DNA of 64,000 bases from Pyrenopolyporus hunteri (taxonomy: Eukaryota > Ascomycota > Sordariomycetes > Xylariales > Hypoxylaceae). The DNA lies in NCBI GenBank assembly GCA_902806595.1, contig CADCXC010000005.1, forward strand, positions 1,612,001 to 1,676,000, read 5' to 3'. This document shows positions 11,621 through 23,468 of the stretch, in pieces. How positions within the stretch are numbered: the stretch's first letter is position 1; each line of letters opens with the position of its first letter. The translations under genes were made by a program, and so were the position numbers. The notes beneath the pieces are model-generated. The model had not been told where the DNA came from. It did not search any database and saw only the letters and a program-made list of their open reading frames with translations.

Positions 11621-14600
11621 ATGACTTCACCTACTGCGAATCAAACCCAAACCCCGGCGTCGAACAACTCTACGACCCCGTCGTCGTACGCTTCCGCCGC
11701 CGGCGCTACGAAAAAGCCAACTGCGACGCCGGTGGTTGCCCCCGGCTCGAACGCACCTGTTGTTGCGACCGGGACGTCAGGTTCTGCGCCGCAACATGCG
11801 AAGTCGTCTTCCATCTCGCCTATGAACGGCCGACCGAACATCATGCCGGCCATCCCAACTATCCCTACCGTCGTACACAGCACGCCACAGAGCGCCAACG
11901 GACTCACTGACCACACCCGGAAGAGCTCCGTAACCATAAGCGCGAACGGTCCCAACAGTTACTCGACGAACGGTGGTACCGCCGCAGGCAAGGCCAACAT
12001 CAAATTCGGGTTCGAGTCTTCGCCCGCCGTCCTCCACAGCTCTCCCCAGCCCGGATCGGCTCCAATCCCTATCCCTGATACTAACCCTCGTGTAACCTCG
12101 CCACAAAACTCACCTTCTCCCATCCCGCAGCCTTCTGCCAGCGGCGGCGGACGACCTCCCTCAGGAGCCGCCCAACAGTCTATGACTTTTGGTAGCTTCG
12201 GCGGCGATAGTGATGTAAGTACTAGCTGTCCACTTACCCTTAGTAACGGCGCCACGAATCTCATTCGCTGACTATGATGTACAGCGCCCTCATATGCGAG
12301 CTACATCTGTTTCTCAAGATCCCAACGCTCTAGGATCGCAGCATTCGCCCCATACGAGACGAGGCTCGAATGTTAGCGACATGAGCAACCAAGGTCCACC
12401 TCATATGGGTCGGGGCGGTTTCCCGTCCGGGGGCCGCGGCCGGGGATACGCTAACTCGTACAATCAGAACATGGGATATCCTCCCAACTACGGTCGAGGC
12501 CCTCAGAACTCGGGACGAGGCGGCATGGCGCCTAATTATGGCAACGCTCGCCAGCAACCATTTGGCACCCCCCCGCCGCAGCACCGTAGCCCGGCCCTCC
12601 CCCCTGCGATGCCGCACCACGGTATGGGTCCGCAGGGCATCCCACCGCCATTCTACTACCCCGGTATGGGTGGCCAAATACCACAACAAGTAAATCATCC
12701 CACTTCATTTATTCCCCCTAGTCACGAACGTTCTCAACACAAGTTTGGCAAGAAAAGAGGAGGCCGCCGCGAGACTGAGAAGTTCTCGAATCACCACTGG
12801 CGGACCGACTCTTTCAGCAATGAACACCAAGACTTCAGTCAGAAGTCCCGACGCTATAGTAAGCGATCGGACCAGCGATACGCCGCGGACAGCTCACGGC
12901 ATCGCAATTCAATTCCGTTCGATGAGACGGAAGTAGCACATGCTACGGAACCCTCCATGGTCCCTTCATCACAATCTCCTGCTATAGCTCCGTCATACCC
13001 CCAACCATATTCCGGACGCATGAACATACCTCCAGAGAGTGGCAATTTCGATCGGTCGCTAACTAACATGCAGCAGGGCTACTATCCTGGACAGTTTGAT
13101 CCTAACATGCGGCCTGGTATGCCTGTCGCCGGATACCAAATGTATCCGGTAAACCAATCTCCCGCACCTACCTACCAGCAGCCTTACACCCCGGGCCCGT
13201 ATAACCCCCCGGGAGCACAGCCGATGTCTCGTAACTCTTCGCAGGTATCTATGGACCACCGCCCTACGTCAAGCACCGGCCAAAACCAGGCGCCGGTCAT
13301 TTCCCAAGGCACCCCTCAGCTTCCTCCCGCTCAAATCAAGCCCGCCGTAGTCGCTTCCCCTCAATTTAACCGCCCACCCAAGAAGAGCATGGCTATCACG
13401 ATCAAAAACGCCGCCGGAGAGACAGTCGACCTTAGCAAGATAACCTCGCCCGCCCCTAGCAGCCAGCAGTCCAAGACCCCACCAGTCATCGCCTCAACAC
13501 CCACCCCGCCGCCGAAAACAGCGACGCCGAGAACTTCAACGCCAGCACATTCGCGAGCTGAGAGCGTGAGCAACTCGAAGACGGCCGAAGAGGTGCGGAA
13601 CGAATTCAAAGAGAAGATGAAACAGGCCGCTAGCGGGGACAAAGCTAAGGAGGACGAAGCGGCCAAGGCGGCTGCTGAGAAGGCGAAGGAAGAGGAACGC
13701 CTAAAAGCGGAGCAAAAGGCTCAAGAGGAAGCTAAGGCGGCTGAGGAAGCGAAGGCGCGGCAAGAGGCCGAAGAAAAGGAGAAGGCTGAACGTGAGGCTG
13801 CCGAGGCAGCGAAGGCAGCGAAGGCAGAGCCCAAGAAAGAGGAAGCGCCTAAAGCCGATGAACCTGATGACGAGGAGCTGGAGCGTATTATTCGTGAGAT
13901 GGAGGAAGAGGACGCTAGGCGTGAGAAGCAGGAAGAGGAGCGTCGTATCAAGATCGAAGCAGAGAAAGCCGCCAAGAAGGCGGAGGAAGAAGCCAACCGA
14001 CTGAAAAACGCTGCTGAGAACGATCGCAAACTTCGCGAGGCCGAGGCGGAGATGGAACGCTTGGAAGAGGAGAGAGAGCGCCGACGTGCTCAAGAAAATT
14101 CCAAGGGGTCCGTCCAAGACCTCATTAAGCAGTCGTTGGAGAAGCAGGCCGATAAACCAGACACGACGTCGGCCAGCGAAGCTACTGCTAAGATGGCCAA
14201 CCTGTCGCTCGGTGATAAACCCTCCGCTAGTGCGGGAGGCAAATCCGCCCAAGGCGGACGAGGCCCGAAGCCGGCTGCTCTCAATCTGGCCCCCATCAAC
14301 ACTAAGTCGGTTGAACCTTCTCAGCCCAGTGCCGCACTCCAGTCTCTTAAGACGGCCAGGCTTTTGGGTTCCAATTCCATCAAGGCAGACTTATATCCCC
14401 CTGGAATCCAATCACCTAATCCAGCCTTGAACGCCGCGGTCGCTAGAAAGGGTACCTCGTTCAAGTACGACTCCGCCTTCTTACTCCAATTCCAAAAGGT
14501 CTTTACGGAGCAACCTTCGGTTGATTTCCACCAGCAAGTAAAGACTCTTATCGGCGACAGCGAGACCGGACGTTCAGCGTCTGCTCGGACTCCAGCTGGC

Positions 14601-16401
14601 GTCTCCAACCGACAGAACTCCCGGGGCGGCGCTGGTGGTGCAACCATCTTCGGCTCGTTCTCTGCTGATGGCCGGACGTTGCCTCCTGGTACCACGTCCG
14701 CACAGCGATTCGGTCTGGCTGGTGGTGACAAGTCGATGTCGCGACCTCCGATGAATCCTATCGGCAGCTTCCGCGGAGCCTTCCCCGGCGGTAACCAAAT
14801 GGCGCGAACACCATCCAGTTCCAATATGAGCCTACCTCATTCCCCACGACAAGGAAGTCGTCGGAATGCTAGCAAGCAGAATACCTTCAATGCCAAGGCG
14901 GAAGCGCAGGCAGCTAAGACCATGCCGCTTACCCAAGGTATGAAGATAGAGGCTCTCAGTACCTCGGCGACGGGCTGGAAGCCGTCTAGCATCGCCAAAG
15001 CTCCCGCTGCTCCCGCCCCTGGCGCTCCGGTCGCAGGAAACACCCTTCTTGACCCATCCATGGTTCAGCGTAAGGTCAAGGCAGCTTTGAACAAGATGAC
15101 GCCCGAGAACTTCGACAGAATCTCAGACCAGATCCTCCAGATTGCCGGACAGTCTAAGGATGAGACAGACGGCAGAACCCTCCGCCAAGTCATCCAGCTT
15201 ACCTTTGAAAAAGCCACCGACGAGGCGCATTGGGCTTCGATGTACGCCAAATTCTGCAAGAGGATGCTGGAAATGATGAGCCCGGAGATCAGGGATGAGA
15301 ATATCAAGGACAGGACCGGACAGGTCGTCAGCGGTGGCGCATTGTTCCGAAAATATCTCCTTAACCGTTGTCAGGAGGAGTTCGAGCGTGGTTGGAAGGT
15401 TTCCCTCCCGGAACCGAAAGAAGGAGGGGATGACAAGAAGACGCTCGAGGCTGCGATGCTATCTGACGAATACTACATCGCTGCGGCCGCCAAGCGTCGT
15501 GGGCTTGGTCTGGTCCAGTTCATCGGTGAGCTATACAAACTAGGCATGCTCACCGAGCGCATCATGCATGAGTGTGTCAAGAAGCTAGTCGATTACCAGG
15601 GCGTTCCAGACGAGGCCGAGGTCGAGTCTCTCTCTAAGTTACTCCGAACTATCGGAGCTAACCTGGATTCTACCGATAAGGGACGAGCCATGATGGATGC
15701 TTACTTCACCAGGATCCAGGGCATGATTGACCTGCCTGATCTACCTAGCCGTCTCAAGTTCATGCTTATGGACGTTATTGACCTGAGGAAGGCCAACTGG
15801 GTGTCTAAAGAGGCTAACAAGGGCCCCAAGACGCTCGAGGAAGTCCGCGCCGAGGCAGAGGCGCAAGCGGCACAGAAAGCTGCGGAGGCTGCCCGGACCA
15901 GCCAGAGAGGTGGTGGAGGTGGACCCGGCGGTCGACCGCAAATGGGCCGCGGCGACGCTAGAAACTTCTCTGGCTACGCGCAACAAGCGCAGAATCAGGT
16001 CGGTATGGATGACCTGCGCCGTCTGAAGGGTGGTGCAAACCGCACTTCGAGCTCCGGCGTCACGCTAGGGCCCATGTCGATGCTCGGCTCTCGTAGCAAC
16101 AGCGGCCGTCGCTTGGGCCCCGGCGGCTCACTGAGCAGAGGAGCTGAGGACTCCGGAGCATCTTCTAGAACTGGAACGCCACCAGTAAGGGAAGCTCAGA
16201 GCAGCACGAATTCGTTCGGGTAAGTTTTCTTCATATATATATAAATTCTCTCTGATAATATCGTAACTGACTGGATTGGTTAGTCTACTCGCGAACATGG
16301 ACTCGGAGAATCCGGCCTCACCGCCTTCTACAGCGGCATCACCTGCTCTAACAAAGGCTGTCCCGGACACCGTAGCCGCATCTGAGAAGGGGGGCAGTTA
16401 A
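11621..16401 (+). CDS. Translation initiation factor eIF4G
   Basis: Scaffold of the cytoplasmic cap-binding complex eIF4F, linking eIF4E, eIF4A and PABP. Three exons, 11621-12214, 12285-16219 and 16284-16401, join in phase to 1548 aa. The long N-terminal half is disordered, with Ser/Pro/Asn-rich and RGG/GRG-type stretches. A strongly charged Ala/Glu/Lys coiled-coil-like block lies near residues 640-820. The eIF4E-binding motif YDSAFLLQF is near 926. The MIF4G helical domain runs from about 1124 to 1370, with KMTPENFDRISDQIL, FEKATDE and CQEEFERGW blocks. An RGG-like tail follows, and the last exon encodes LLANMDSENPASPPS. Introns are 70 and 64 nt with GTAAGT donors. The start is the first ATG after a 1-kb ATG-free leader, which makes it secure. 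Confidence 0.95.
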
Positions 16402-18075
16402 ACTCCGTTTACCATGACGATAGAAACGTCTTGCATTTGCGGCAGCATATTTGTGCATAGACTAGGACACAGGACTTACTGCGTTGCATTTACGGGGGTT
16501 TCTAAAATGTGTCTTCAAAAGTTTCAGGTTTCCTTTTCATCATGATACCTCGCGTCCAATAGAGCTACCTTCCCACGACCTGTCACCATAAAGACGACAT
16601 ACCCCCTTGAATCTCTCTTCACTTCCGTAAAATTGTGTTTCATTACTCTTTCGCCCTGTTCCGGTGGTATGAGACAAATCATGGGGAGGTGTTCGACAGG
16701 ATTCATTTTCATAATACGGGCCACGTTACAGCACCTTGGTACCGAACGCCATTTAGCCAAGGGTAGCAAAGTAAAGTGGACGAAACCGATACGGACGGCG
16801 GAAACGCAACGGTGGAGGAGGGAGTAAAGGGCATACCAAGAGTGCGGTTAACGCCAACGTCAAGGGCTAGGTTGCGTACGGAAAGTCGTTCGTCAGGGGC
16901 CTAGCAGGACGGCGAACCGAAGGGATTGGTTGTGTATTCTTGATTGCATTTGGATTTTGGTCATGGCTGGCCACTGGGCTCTCCTTGCTTGCGCTTTTTC
17001 GTTTGCAATCGGCCGGGGAGTACAGGAGGGAGAGGGGGGGGGACCGAGGGCCACGCATTTTACGAAGTTGCTTGGCGGTCGTGCCAGCGACGAGCTGACG
17101 ACGTTGATGCAATGCAGATGTAGACTTTGCACGTTAGAGGACTTTTTCGGCAGACCCCGGCGGTACACGCGATGGGGAGGGGAGGGAGACAACCACGAAG
17201 CACCTTCGTCGTTCTCCTGCCCCCTTTCCTTATACACAAGACGCACCATTCTTATTCTTAGGCAGCATGCCAGTGGCAGCCACAAAAATCGATATACTGA
17301 ACAAAAACATGAAGCGTCCTCCTTCCTCCGCGCGTGCATGTATACAGCAGTCAAAGCGATTTCTCCAGATACTTTAATAAGCCCTCTCATCTTAGGGATA
17401 CCAGTGTCTTTAGATCGAGAGTCCGTAGGTAGTTATATCAATTCATGAAAATTGCACCTACTTTTCACTCTTCCCGTCGTTATTATTCCCAAGTTGAAGG
17501 TTACGAGGGAAAGGAAAGGAATGAGACAAGGGGACTACCTACTACTTACTACTATCGGTCTGCTCGCCGAAAAGGAGATACGTACGTACGTGTACTTAAT
17601 AATTCGCAAGGCTGAGAGGACCCATGACACGAGCAGAGAGAGTATGTTTAACTTTAATCAATTTTTATAATTCTTCATTAAAAGCTAGCATATGCAGTAC
17701 AGCATTTTCGACTTAAACTAAATCATATCGAATAGGTACCGTGCTTTCCTGAATGGTACCTAACATGAAACGTAACCCCCCCTATTAAACCCCCCAAGCC
17801 CCCCGATCCAGAACACCGGCCCGTTCGCTATACTTTACGTAGCATGTAAATAGGTAGATGGGTAGGTAGGTAGGTAGGTACTATGTAGCAGAACCTGCGG
17901 AAGGACGCGAGCAAACAAGTAGACGAATAAACCATCGTACTGTATATGCTGACCCATTAACGATAATAACAGTAATAATAATAGTATCATGCCATCCCTT
18001 TGAAAAAGGCCCTTATGCTTATGCCAGCTATAAACAAACAATTCCAACCCTCGGCCCAAGCAGCCCTTGTCGTCT
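16402..18075. other. Convergent intergenic region, eIF4G and POL1 3' ends
   Basis: 1.67 kb between two convergent genes. It holds only short overlapping frames on both strands that do not look like proteins, a (GTAG)n run at 17850-17880, and presumably both 3' UTRs. Confidence 0.55.
17848..17881. repeat. (TAGG)n microsatellite
   Basis: Tandem GTAG/TAGG units beyond the POL1 stop codon, in its likely 3' UTR or just past it. Confidence 0.7.
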
Positions 18076-21000
18076 TCAAGCCGCCTTGAACCCCAACTTC
18101 CCGAACAGCGAGTCCATCGCGACCCACTGGCGACCGCACTTATCCAGGTACCTATCGACGACGCCCTTGACGGTGGTGAAGCGGGTGCGGTTATGTTCCG
18201 CGAGCGCGAGCACGCGTTCCCGCTCCGCGGCGCTGAGGCTTCCGCCGTTGCCCTGGCCGCCGAGGCCCGTGGCGCCCGAGGTGGCCTTGGCGCGGGCCTT
18301 GTCGACGTCCCACAGGGAGGCGAAGTACAGGAGCTGGTTGTAGATGTCGCGCTCGCCGAACTCGTAGCGCATGCGGCCGAGGCAGCCCGAGGCCAGGCCC
18401 TTGGGCCCCATGCAGCGCGTGCCGTACACGGACATCTGCCGCGTGCGGTTGCCGCACGAGGCGTCGTCGCACACGAGCCAGCCCTCGTAGTACCGCGCCG
18501 TGGCCGTGCGGATCGCCCGCTCGACCTGTGCCACGATGCTAATGTTAGGGATGAGGGTTTTGCACGACGGGCACGCGACGCCCTGCGGCGTGACGCGATT
18601 TTCGAGTTCGGCCGAGAGCAGGCCCTCGAAGGGAGCCGAGTCCTTGCACTGGCGGCAGCGTAGGGACAGGCGCGCGCAGTCGCGGAAGCGGACTTCATCG
18701 GGAGTCAAGGATTCTAGGGGATGGATTTCGAGCTCGTTGGAGCCCGACTGGTGGAAGGTTGAGTTGCTCGCGTAGCGGCGGATGTCGAGGCCCAGCTGTT
18801 CTGCAAGTTGCGATGTAGAAGTCCCGGTGATGTTGGCGCAAAGACGCTCGACGGGCGGGAAGATTTGCTTGCCGATATACCACTCGACGTCTACCTTGAG
18901 GCCAGAGTCAGGCTTCATCACGTCTTGTGGCGTGTACGCGCGCTTGGCGACAGGCTCCGACGTTGACTTGCTATCTCCGGTCACGACATACGAGATGACA
19001 TCTCCGCGCCGAATATTCTTGCCTCGCGCGATTTCTCGGAGGGCGACTTGGACTTGGGGCATGGTGTCTGCATTTGGATATTCCGTCGGTGCTTTGCCCA
19101 GCTGCGTATAGATAATATAATTTGCAATAGGGATCGCATGGTCTCGCATCTTGCTTGCGACCTCACGGAGGTATTCATGTATGCGTTGGACGGAGACTTC
19201 GGTCTCGTCGCCGGATAGGATTTCGTTGAGGAGTCGAGACGAGATCTCCTTTGACAGGCGGCAGTATTCTCTGCGTTTCATATCGAGACCCTTAACTTCC
19301 ATCTTCTCGATAAATTTGCCGCCGGGCACTTCTACCAAGTTGATAGCTGCGTACTTCTTCTTGGCCTGCAGTAAAATCCGTCGGAAGACGTTGTCAATGT
19401 CGATTTCCAGCAGGCGATATCGCTCATTAACAGCCTTCTTGAACTCCTGGCCGACTTTGAGCGCATCCGCAACCGATTCCACATTAGCATTAATCATGAC
19501 GGAATCAGTATCACCATAGATAACTTGGAGCGACTTCGACTCAGCAAGTTCTTTAGTGCTACGAAGGATCTCACGACCTTTGTAGGTGGTCAGGACGGCG
19601 AGAGGTCTCGCATAGAAACGGGACCTGGTGTATCCTAGACAACCGTACATAGAGTTGGCTGTCAGTTTCAAAGCAAGCTGCTTGATGTCCCATGTGGCGA
19701 GCTGCTCAGGCGTAGCATTCTTATCCTTCATGAGCGACTTGACAGACCGTCGTCGATTAACAAGCGTGGCGATAAGCCTCGGTAGTATGCCTTGTTCCTG
19801 CTGCGTCGGAACTTCTGGCACTGCATCTTCATCATCCGACTGTCTCAAATATTAGCAAATAACTTATTCCAGAACAACCCAAGGGCACTTACCAAGGACC
19901 TCCGCTCCACGGTAGTGAAGCAGATGTTGAACTCTTGGATGATGGACGGATAAAGAGAGTTGAAATCCATCACAAGAACGAACTTGTCGTACAAACCTTT
20001 TTCCGGCTCGAAGACAAGACCGCCCTTGTATTTATCCTTCTTCTTGTTATCGGCGGCCTCTTCATCGTTATTCTCTTCTTCGGCCTTGAATCGTCCCTTG
20101 AAGACTTGCTTGTCCGGGCAGATATACTTGTTGCGGTGGAATTCATGTAGCAAAATATATTCGTTGCGTTCAGCTCGAGTACCCGTCAGAGTTCGAGCCC
20201 ACGAATTACCCGCCAAATTTGTCAAGACTTTCGTCAAGGGCAGCATCTGAGTACCCAAGGCCAGCGCAGCAATGAAATATGTGTCCGCTTCCATATGCGT
20301 TATGTAATTCATGAGGCCCGTCTTCTCGGTCGCCCACGTCTTCAGAGCAGCCTCGTTGTCGAACTCTTGTCTACGATCATCACCACCGAGGTAGAGATTA
20401 CACATCTCAGTCAAGCTCCATGACTGACACTTGTACATGACAGACTTTCCGGCGTCGTTGGCGATGTCGCATAGAAGACGGCCGGCCATAAGTTGACGTT
20501 CTGCGAATACGTTACCGCCGGCTTTGCCGATGGATGTCGGCCACACCGTTCTCCGTAATCGCCCGAGTCGCGACCACTGGGGCGTCTTTTTCTCGTGTAA
20601 CCGGTTCAACAGGATACTATAGTCGACGCCTTCGAGTTGGTGGCCAAGAATCACGTCTGGGTCCATAAGATCGACTTGTGCTAGGAAGAAGGACAATATC
20701 TCCGACTCCTGTTTCACTAACTTGATAAGCGCTTTCTTCCTTCCTATCGCCAAGCTTTCGAAACCGAGGGGGAATCTAGATCCGCTAGGCCTCATCAACG
20801 TGAATGTTCTCGAAGGGAGCTTATCCGCGGGTGTGGTGTCACTGAGCAAGACGTTTTCGTATATACGGGCACTTATTGCAAGTATTTCCTGTTTATTCTC
20901 CTTGGCGTTGAAGGTGGTTCGCATGGCAATACTCATGAGTGTCAGAGGGGGCGCGTCTAAGTTGTCGGAATCGCTCATAGAGGAAATCGTGTCGGGGTCG

Positions 21001-22753
21001 TTGACAAGGACTTCAAGTTTGGCGTGAGATATGTTTTTGAGCGTGCCAAAATCGGCATCTTTTATCTTGAGCCAACATGGACCCATGATGTTCTTCCACA
21101 GAACGAACTGCTCGAACAATGCAGTATTGGTGCCGAAAATATGAGAGAAGGTCTGGCCGGTAGTCTCGGGGTCGATTGGCGGTTCTAACTGAGTTGAATA
21201 AATGTTCGCGCACCAAGGAGACGGAAGTTCAACTTACTCGTGTAGGGGTACAACAACTTTAAGTATTGCCCTTCCTTGGGGATATCGGGGAGTTCAAAGG
21301 CATATTTCCTGGTACACGACTTTATTTTATGCATGTTGACATTCATCTTCGTCATGATCTCGTCCACCTCAGCGTAGACATGCATCATTTCTATTTCTTC
21401 GCTCGTATCCTGCCCATCTTTTTGCCGATATTGACGAGGCAAAAAGTACAACGTCCTCAAAATATTGTCGACCTTGACGAAGCAACTCACATACGTGCTT
21501 GTTTTCTTGTTCAACACTTTGCCGAATAAGCAAAGCGAGCCGTTTACCTCCGTGTAGTCGGTCCAGAACATGTTGAGACTACCATCCTCTTCGATGGCGT
21601 CTTTGTAGTCGATCTTTCCAATGCCGCGGGTTTCAGCTGGCGAACTGCTAACAACATTCAGCTTATTCGTGAGATCGTTCCACGAGGACGAGTCAATGGC
21701 TCCATCGGGAGCTTTCGACGGAGACGAGCTAGCAGGAGTAGGGTACGGGTCGGGTTTAACTAGCTTCTTAATAGGTCGGGACGCAGACAGATTCACACTA
21801 GCGGCGTTAATCGTCTCAGCGTGAGAGACCTCCATCATCTCTTCGTCTTCCTCCTCCACAGGCTCGGCCTTAACTTGAGCCTTGCGAGCGAGGACCGTCG
21901 CCGTAGGGGATGAAGGGACCGGGGCCGAAGCCGAATCACTCATGGGTACGTCGGCTGTCGGCGGCAGGAGATCGTCGTCGTCCATAGCAGGGAGGTAATC
22001 GTCGTCGTCAACAGGAGCAACATGGTCTTGAGACGTCGGCAAAATCCGTTCCTCGCTAAGTCTCGCTTTCTTGGGCGCTGGCTGTCGGGTTTCTCGAACA
22101 GGGGATAGGACACGGGCTCGGCGTCGTTCAGGGGATCTGTGCCGCTTCGACGCTCGTGAGACCGGGGCGGGGATGTTTGCATCGACTTCGCCGAGTAGGT
22201 CTGCTAGAAACCTCTCGTCGTCTTCGGTTTTCACGACCTAGCAATGGAATGAGATCGGGATTAAAACGACTGCTTGAGAGCAAGATTGAATTTACCTTTG
22301 GTTTTGGTTGAGCAGCGGCTTGGCCCTTCATGAAGTATGCACTAATATCGCGGTCATTGGCGTCCCGCTTTGCCTTTTCCTCATCGCGTTTCTTCTTATC
22401 TAGGAGAGCATGAGCAAGTCTCTAAGCAGGTGCTGTTGATCGGAATCTAAAATACCTGACTTGCGTGGCCTGCCTCCCGGTACCAAGGCTTCTTCCTCGC
22501 TCTCAGAGTCGTAGTTGTGTACTCGGTCCCACTCCTCTCGTCCATCGTCAGCGTACCCTTCGCCATTGTCGTCAACAACGAAGTCATCTTGGTTCAGACG
22601 GTCGCGAACAATCTTTTTATACTGATTCTCGTCGACCTCCTCGTAGAGGTCCTTCTCTTGCTCAACCTCGTAAGAGTCGTATGCCTTTCTGCCAGCAGCC
22701 CGCAGTGCTTTAAGCTCGGCAAGCTTATTACGTTTGCTAACCGACTTAGACAT
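18076..22753 (-). CDS. POL1: DNA polymerase alpha catalytic subunit (Pol1/p180)
   Basis: Family B polymerase of the primase complex, extending RNA primers at origins and on the lagging strand. Five exons, 22753-22456, 22399-22296, 22237-21238, 21184-19893 and 19839-18076, join in phase to 1485 aa, normal for the family. The start is the ATG of the p180 N-terminal domain (NKLAELKALR, then FVVDDNGEGYADDG). The central part has exonuclease-like and N-terminal polymerase folds. Motif A DFNSLYPSI is at about 874-882, motif B KLTANSMYG at about 957-964, and motif C YGDTDS at 1006-1011. The C-terminus has the two cysteine modules (CRQCKD...CPSC and CDDASCGNRT...). Introns are 53-58 nt. The last 400 bp are much more GC-rich than the rest. 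It is divergent from the PPR gene across a promoter with an MCB box. Confidence 0.96.
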
Positions 22754-23070
22754 TGTGGCTTGTAGAGAATGGGCACCTATGCTACGAAGGATGGGTCATG
22801 TCCGAGAGGTAGAACAAGGAGAAGGAGAAATGGGAGGAGGGGGGAAGGGGTAGGAGTGTGTGTGTTTGTAAGTGGACGAGTATGTACGTGTGGTATGTGG
22901 ATGTGTATGTTCTGTGTACGTTCTGTGTTTGCGTGGATATTGTGGAGGTAAAAACCAATTGGACCGTAAAAATCAATTAATTGCATGTACCGACCCTGCT
23001 ACCTAAGAAAGTTTAAGGGATCTTTTTCGCTTTAATGACAGACGCGACGCGCGAGCCACCATTAACAGAA

Positions 23071-23076
23071 ACGCGT
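23071..23076. promoter_or_regulatory. MCB-like box (ACGCGT)
   Basis: A perfect palindromic ACGCGT, with further CGCG cores just upstream (GACGCGACGCGCG, about 23040-23053), 318 bp before the POL1 start. In yeasts this hexamer is the MBF (Mbp1-Swi6) site that drives G1/S expression of POL1 and other replication genes. The match is seen; MBF control here is inferred. Confidence 0.5.
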
Positions 23077-23221
23077 TCTCGCGAATCCTTGTTAGCCCGA
23101 TTACGCCTGATATAACTGGCTGGGATGGCACAGTACGAGGTACATCTGCAACTACCCAGCGGATATGTACCTAGGTACTTACCTATTTAGGCAAAGGAAG
23201 CTCCGCCATCGCCATATTAGC

Positions 23222-23275
23222 GCAGGTACGTTACCTATTACGTAGGTAGGTAAATACCTAGGTACCTAGGTGGGC
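23222..23275. repeat. TACCTAGGTA-type repeat cluster
   Basis: Tandem copies and half-copies of GTAGGTA, TACCTAGG and ACCTAGGT, about 200 bp upstream of the PPR start codon. Confidence 0.65.
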
Positions 23276-23468
23276 TTCGACTTCCTGGGAAGTCATTGTT
23301 GCTTATCACATTATCGATACGATAAGGATAGTGGCGCATCTAATCGCGCCGTACTTTGCGATTAGAAACTCGGAACCAATAACTTAGAATTTATACATTT
23401 TATATGAAAATTTCAACGCCTCATCTCACAGAGTTTTCCTTATAAGTATACTTGCTAGGCAAGTAGCT

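Larger units (their letters stand above)
22754..23468. promoter_or_regulatory. Divergent promoter region, POL1 and PPR gene
   Basis: 715 bp between the two start codons. The POL1-proximal 200 bp is rich in GTGTGT/TGTATG. A GC-rich block with ACGCGT lies near 23039-23080, and TACCTAGGTA-type palindromes occur at 23165-23190 and 23225-23272. Confidence 0.6.

Noticed and set aside
17835..18698. Long Arg/Ala/Ser-rich open frame on the minus strand over the POL1 3' end
   Set aside because: It is an out-of-frame shadow of the very GC-rich POL1 last exon; the POL1 frame carries the conserved motifs and its proper stop.
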